From the NCBI GenBank assembly GCA_964430665.1, contig CAYSFC010000030.1:1-8973 (forward strand): a stretch of DNA of 8,973 bases. The letters run 5' to 3'. Below are positions 6,567-8,973 of this stretch, piece by piece. The DNA comes from JAQUYS01 sp964430665. Lineage in GTDB: Archaea > Nanobdellota > Nanobdellia > Woesearchaeales > SKGA01. The notes under the pieces were generated by a model. The model worked only from the letters and a program-made list of their open reading frames with translations. It was not told where the DNA came from and did not search any database. The position numbers were made by a program, and so were the translations under genes. How positions within the stretch are numbered: the stretch's first letter is position 1; each line of letters begins with the position of its first letter.

Positions 6567-7273
6567 TTTTTCACCTGTTTTTTTATGTTTTTTTCTGAAA
6601 TTATTTGACCATCATTTAAGATTTCTATTCTTTGTGCAACTTTTGCTAAATCTTCATCGTGAGTTACTAATACAATAGTTTTACCTTGTTTGTGTAAATC
6701 TTTAAGAAAATCTACAACTCTATCTCCTGTTTTGCTATCTAAATTTCCTGTTGGTTCGTCTGCTAAAATAACTTTAGGATTTGAAGCCAATGCTCTTGCA
6801 ATAGCAACTCTTTGTTGTTGACCTCCTGAAAGTTCTGCAGGAGTGTGATTTTTTCTTTCTGTTAATTCTACCATATTTAATAATTTTTCAGAAATTTCTT
6901 CTCTTTTTTCAGGAGTTAAACCTTGAAATATTAATGGTAATGTTATGTTTTCTTTTGCAGTTAGTGTATTTATTAAGTTAAATTTTTGAAAAATGAAACC
7001 TATAGTCCTTCCACGTATTTGTGCTAAATTTGATTCTGTTAAATGAGATATATCTTTTCCGTTCAAAAGAATTGTTCCTTTTGTAGGAGTATCTAAACAT
7101 CCTATTAAATTCATTGCTGTGCTTTTTCCAGAACCTGAGCGTCCCATTATTGCGACGAATTCTCCTTCATAAACTTCTAAATTTAAACCTCTAAGTGCAT
7201 GAACTTCAGTTTCACCCATTTTATAGGTTTTCCAAACATTGTTTAGTTGAATTAAAGGTGTTTTTTTAGACAT
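6563..7273 (-). CDS. ABC transporter ATP-binding protein, MacB/LolD type
   Basis: The 236-residue nucleotide-binding subunit that powers the two permeases encoded downstream. All motifs are intact. Walker A is GRSGSGKST (44-52), the Q-loop Gln is 96 in FIFQKFNL, and the signature is LSGGQQQR (148-155). Walker B is VILADE (168-173) with catalytic Glu173, the D-loop is NLDS (177-180), and the switch His is 205 (VTHD). The sequence pattern (YKMGETEVHALRGL, GRSGSGKSTAMNLIGCLD, ADEPTGNLDS) is that of the LolD/MacB/SalX group, which pairs with FtsX-type permeases. Length is standard for a stand-alone ATPase, with a Lys-rich tail. It is the first gene of the operon; the next gene overlaps it by 4 nt. 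A TATA-like box 23 bp upstream and no close ribosome site suggest a leaderless start. Confidence 0.96.
   Translation of the reverse strand: MSKKTPLIQLNNVWKTYKMGETEVHALRGLNLEVYEGEFVAIMGRSGSGKSTAMNLIGCLDTPTKGTILLNGKDISHLTESNLAQIRGRTIGFIFQKFNLINTLTAKENITLPLIFQGLTPEKREEISEKLLNMVELTERKNHTPAELSGGQQQRVAIARALASNPKVILADEPTGNLDSKTGDRVVDFLKDLHKQGKTIVLVTHDEDLAKVAQRIEILNDGQIISEKNIKKQVKK
6571..6576 (-). promoter_or_regulatory. Ribosome binding site of the Ig-like gene
   Basis: AGGTGA on the minus strand, 4 nt before the ATG at 6566, lying inside the 3' end of the ATPase gene. With the ATGA stop/start overlap it indicates coupled translation. Confidence 0.7.
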
Positions 7274-7292
7274 AATTAAAGTTTGATTCCTT

Positions 7293-7300
7293 TATTTAAA
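7293..7300 (-). promoter_or_regulatory. Putative TATA box of the ABC operon
   Basis: TTTAAATA on the minus strand lies in the 35-nt gap between the surface-protein stop and the ATPase start, centred about 23 bp before the ATG at 7273. It would allow the ABC operon its own, leaderless transcript. The motif follows a T5 run that could also end the upstream transcript. Read-through from the surface-protein gene is equally possible. Confidence 0.4.
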
Positions 7301-7308
7301 AAGATTTT

Positions 7309-8973
7309 CTATTTTTTGTTGATTATTGAGAAATATTTAATGTTATCAAACAAATGACCTATGTAAGGATAACAATTCTGTTGTTGTAGGTAAGATAGTC
7401 TATTGTAAATATCTAATGCTTCAAAGTATTTTTCTTTTGCTGAATCTAAATGGTTAAATTGTGAGGCAAGAATTCCGTTGTAAACTAAATTCATAACTGT
7501 TTTTGAAGAAATATCATCTAAATCTACTTCTATTTCACTTATTTTACGTTTAATTTCATCTAAGTTTGATTCTGAGAAATCAATAACACTTAAACGAGTA
7601 AATTCTAATATTAGGGTTAATTCTAATATTGTTAGTTCTTTGTTGTGTAAAGCAACTAAATGAGAGTATTGTCTTGTAACTAATTCTTTAACTAGACTTG
7701 TGGTAGGTAGTTCTTCTATTTGTTTTTTTAGGTGTTCTAAGTCTGTGTAGGGATTTAGTAAATCTTCAAAAAGTTGACTATTTATATCTAGGATTTCTTT
7801 TTTGAATTCTGAAACTTTGTTTTTAATTAATAATTGTTTTGAATCTAATTGAGATATTTTAGTTAATAAAATAGATTTTTGATGTGAATTTAGGAGTATT
7901 TGTTTTCGTTTTTTTCTTGTTAAGAAAAGCCAAATTTTTGTGAATATTTCTGCAATTCTTGTTCTTCCTAATTTGTATGTTAAAATTAATACTGATAGTA
8001 ATAATATTGCTAAAATTAGAAAATTCCATAAACGAGGGTCTTTCATTTTTAGAGGGTCTGGAACAGATAATTCAGAACAAGGATCACATGGTCCTCCGCA
8101 GTCTATTCCTGTTTCTCCATAGTTTTGTATTCCGTCATAACAACTAGGGCAAGGATCACAGTATCCTCCGCAGTCTATTCCTGTTTCTCCATAGTTTTGT
8201 ATTCCGTCATAACAATTTTTACATGGTTCGCAGTTTGGGCCTCCGCAGTCTATTTCTTCTTCTAGATTGTTGAGTATATTGTCTGAACAAGTTTGACAAG
8301 GATCACAATCATTTCCTCCACAATCTACATTTTCTTCATCATAATCTAAAATTCCGTTTTCGCAATGAGGTATGTATGTGCAATTTTCCCAAAATGTTTG
8401 AGTATAATCTTTATTACAAGCATAAATGTCTGTGCAAACTTTTTTTCTTGTTGAATTTGAATAACATCTAGACCATTCTTTGCAAACCCATTCTGGAACA
8501 CAGTCATCTGAAAATCCACCCATGCCTCCGCTTGGTTGATCTTCATTTTCTTCAGGTATGCATTCAACAGTTACATCTATTACGTCGCTGTATGCAGATA
8601 GTTTGTTATTTCCTGTTCCTGGATCTCCGTCGTCTGTTGCTTTGAATAGTGCTGTGTAATCTCCGCAGATTGATGATGAGTAAATTACTTCGTATGATGA
8701 TGTTAAGGATATTATTAGATTTGGACTTGAGGGGTATGCTGTGAAGTTTGTTAGTATGTCGTCTGGATCTTTGAAATGGTTTGTTAGGTATATTCCTCTT
8801 GATGATGAGAGTTCGTAGAATTTTGCTGGGGGTATGTCTCTAAAGTAAATTGGTGGGTCGTTTATGTCTGTTATTGTGTATGTTACTTCTATTGAATCGT
8901 TTCCTATAAAGCAATTTGAGTTGTCTTTTACTATGAAAGTTACTAGATGATCTCCTGTGTCTTTGTCTGTTGG
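7309..8973 (-). CDS. Large surface protein, C-terminal part: Ig/cadherin-like, Cys-rich repeats, TM helix, cytoplasmic helical tail (cut by right edge)
   Basis: The frame is open to the right edge, so 554 residues are visible and the start is outside; the Met at 8523 is internal. Visible residues 1-136 are beta-rich with repeated Asp and a TITDINDPP linker, as in cadherin-like surface domains. Residues 158-198 (CVPEWVCKEWSRC ... C) resemble a thrombospondin type 1-like W-x-C-x-x-W-S-x-C motif. Residues 204-299 hold four repeats of 22-23 residues ending DCGG-x(1-2)-C-[DE]-P-C; the last two are almost identical. A TM helix (about 315-335) is followed by RTR and RKKRK, which puts the tail in the cytoplasm. 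The tail (about 355-554) is helical with coiled-coil character and ends in a TPR-like segment (AKEKYFEALDIYNRL). It is probably an envelope protein that links the cell surface to something inside. No enzyme motif is seen and I do not know its function. It lies 35 nt upstream of the ABC operon on the same strand. Confidence 0.85.
   Translation of the reverse strand, partial: PTDKDTGDHLVTFIVKDNSNCFIGNDSIEVTYTITDINDPPIYFRDIPPAKFYELSSSRGIYLTNHFKDPDDILTNFTAYPSSPNLIISLTSSYEVIYSSSICGDYTALFKATDDGDPGTGNNKLSAYSDVIDVTVECIPEENEDQPSGGMGGFSDDCVPEWVCKEWSRCYSNSTRKKVCTDIYACNKDYTQTFWENCTYIPHCENGILDYDEENVDCGGNDCDPCQTCSDNILNNLEEEIDCGGPNCEPCKNCYDGIQNYGETGIDCGGYCDPCPSCYDGIQNYGETGIDCGGPCDPCSELSVPDPLKMKDPRLWNFLILAILLLSVLILTYKLGRTRIAEIFTKIWLFLTRKKRKQILLNSHQKSILLTKISQLDSKQLLIKNKVSEFKKEILDINSQLFEDLLNPYTDLEHLKKQIEELPTTSLVKELVTRQYSHLVALHNKELTILELTLILEFTRLSVIDFSESNLDEIKRKISEIEVDLDDISSKTVMNLVYNGILASQFNHLDSAKEKYFEALDIYNRLSYLQQQNCYPYIGHLFDNIKYFSIINKK
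8092..8215 (-). repeat. Tandem 72-bp repeat in the surface-protein gene
   Basis: Positions 8092-8143 and 8164-8215 are identical over 52 nt at a 72-bp period, so two whole 24-residue Cys-rich units are nearly the same at DNA level. The two flanking units toward the N-terminus share only the protein pattern. This points to a recent unit duplication. Confidence 0.92.

Noticed and set aside
8077..8364. Regular repeats considered as a CRISPR array
   Set aside because: Only two units are near-identical, the spacing is an exact multiple of three and the repeats encode Cys-rich protein units in frame. There are no unique spacers.
8521..8523. Met at 8523 as the start of the surface protein
   Set aside because: The same frame stays open to 8973 with domain-like protein sequence ahead of it, and no ribosome site or TATA box precedes this Met. 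The real start is outside the window.
8346..8567. Alternative minus-strand frame overlapping the surface protein
   Set aside because: It overlaps the Cys-rich coding region in another frame and its product shows no domain or signal, so it is a shadow.

Overview
The window is AT-rich and gene-dense. It most likely comes from an archaeon, probably one of the small-genome DPANN-type lineages (Pacearchaeota/Woesearchaeota-like). Four things point this way. TATA-like boxes lie 23-27 bp from starts or plausible transcription starts. The ribosome binding sites are of the GGTGA type. There is a HIT-family protein with an N-terminal Cys-x-x-Cys and an unusual triad. There are also Ig-like/CARDB-like and Cys-rich surface proteins. 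The lineage is inferred from protein character only; no rRNA or tRNA gene is visible.

Layout, left to right. (1) Positions 1-1286, minus strand: the N-terminal two thirds of gyrB, running off the left edge just after its EGDSAG motif. (2) Positions 1287-1452: a divergent promoter region with one TATA-like box per direction and two small dyads between them. (3) Positions 1453-2893, plus strand: two overlapping genes. The first is a HIT-domain protein whose central (nucleophile) histidine is replaced by Met and whose C-terminus carries a duplicated helical module. The second is a shorter protein that aligns without gaps to most of the same HIT domain but has lost every triad residue and the zinc-type cysteines. 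(4) Positions 7273-2914, minus strand: a tight four-gene ABC-exporter operon in the order ATPase, membrane-anchored Ig-like protein, FtsX/MacB-type permease A, permease B. (5) Positions 7309-8973, minus strand: the C-terminal 554 residues of a large surface protein. It has a cadherin-like/Ig-like part, a thrombospondin-like Cys/Trp motif, four Cys-rich repeats, one transmembrane helix and a helical cytoplasmic tail. It has no stop up to the right edge, so its true start is outside the window.

How the genes work together. The ATPase and two permeases should form a type VII (MacB/LolCDE-like) mechanotransmission transporter. The anchored Ig-like protein sits where bacterial operons often carry a periplasmic adaptor, so it is a candidate extracytoplasmic partner. 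The HIT pair looks like a catalytic-looking subunit plus a dead paralog made together, possibly as a heterodimer. The most unusual material is the HIT pair, the ABC operon with its built-in Ig-like partner, and the trans-membrane surface protein beside it.
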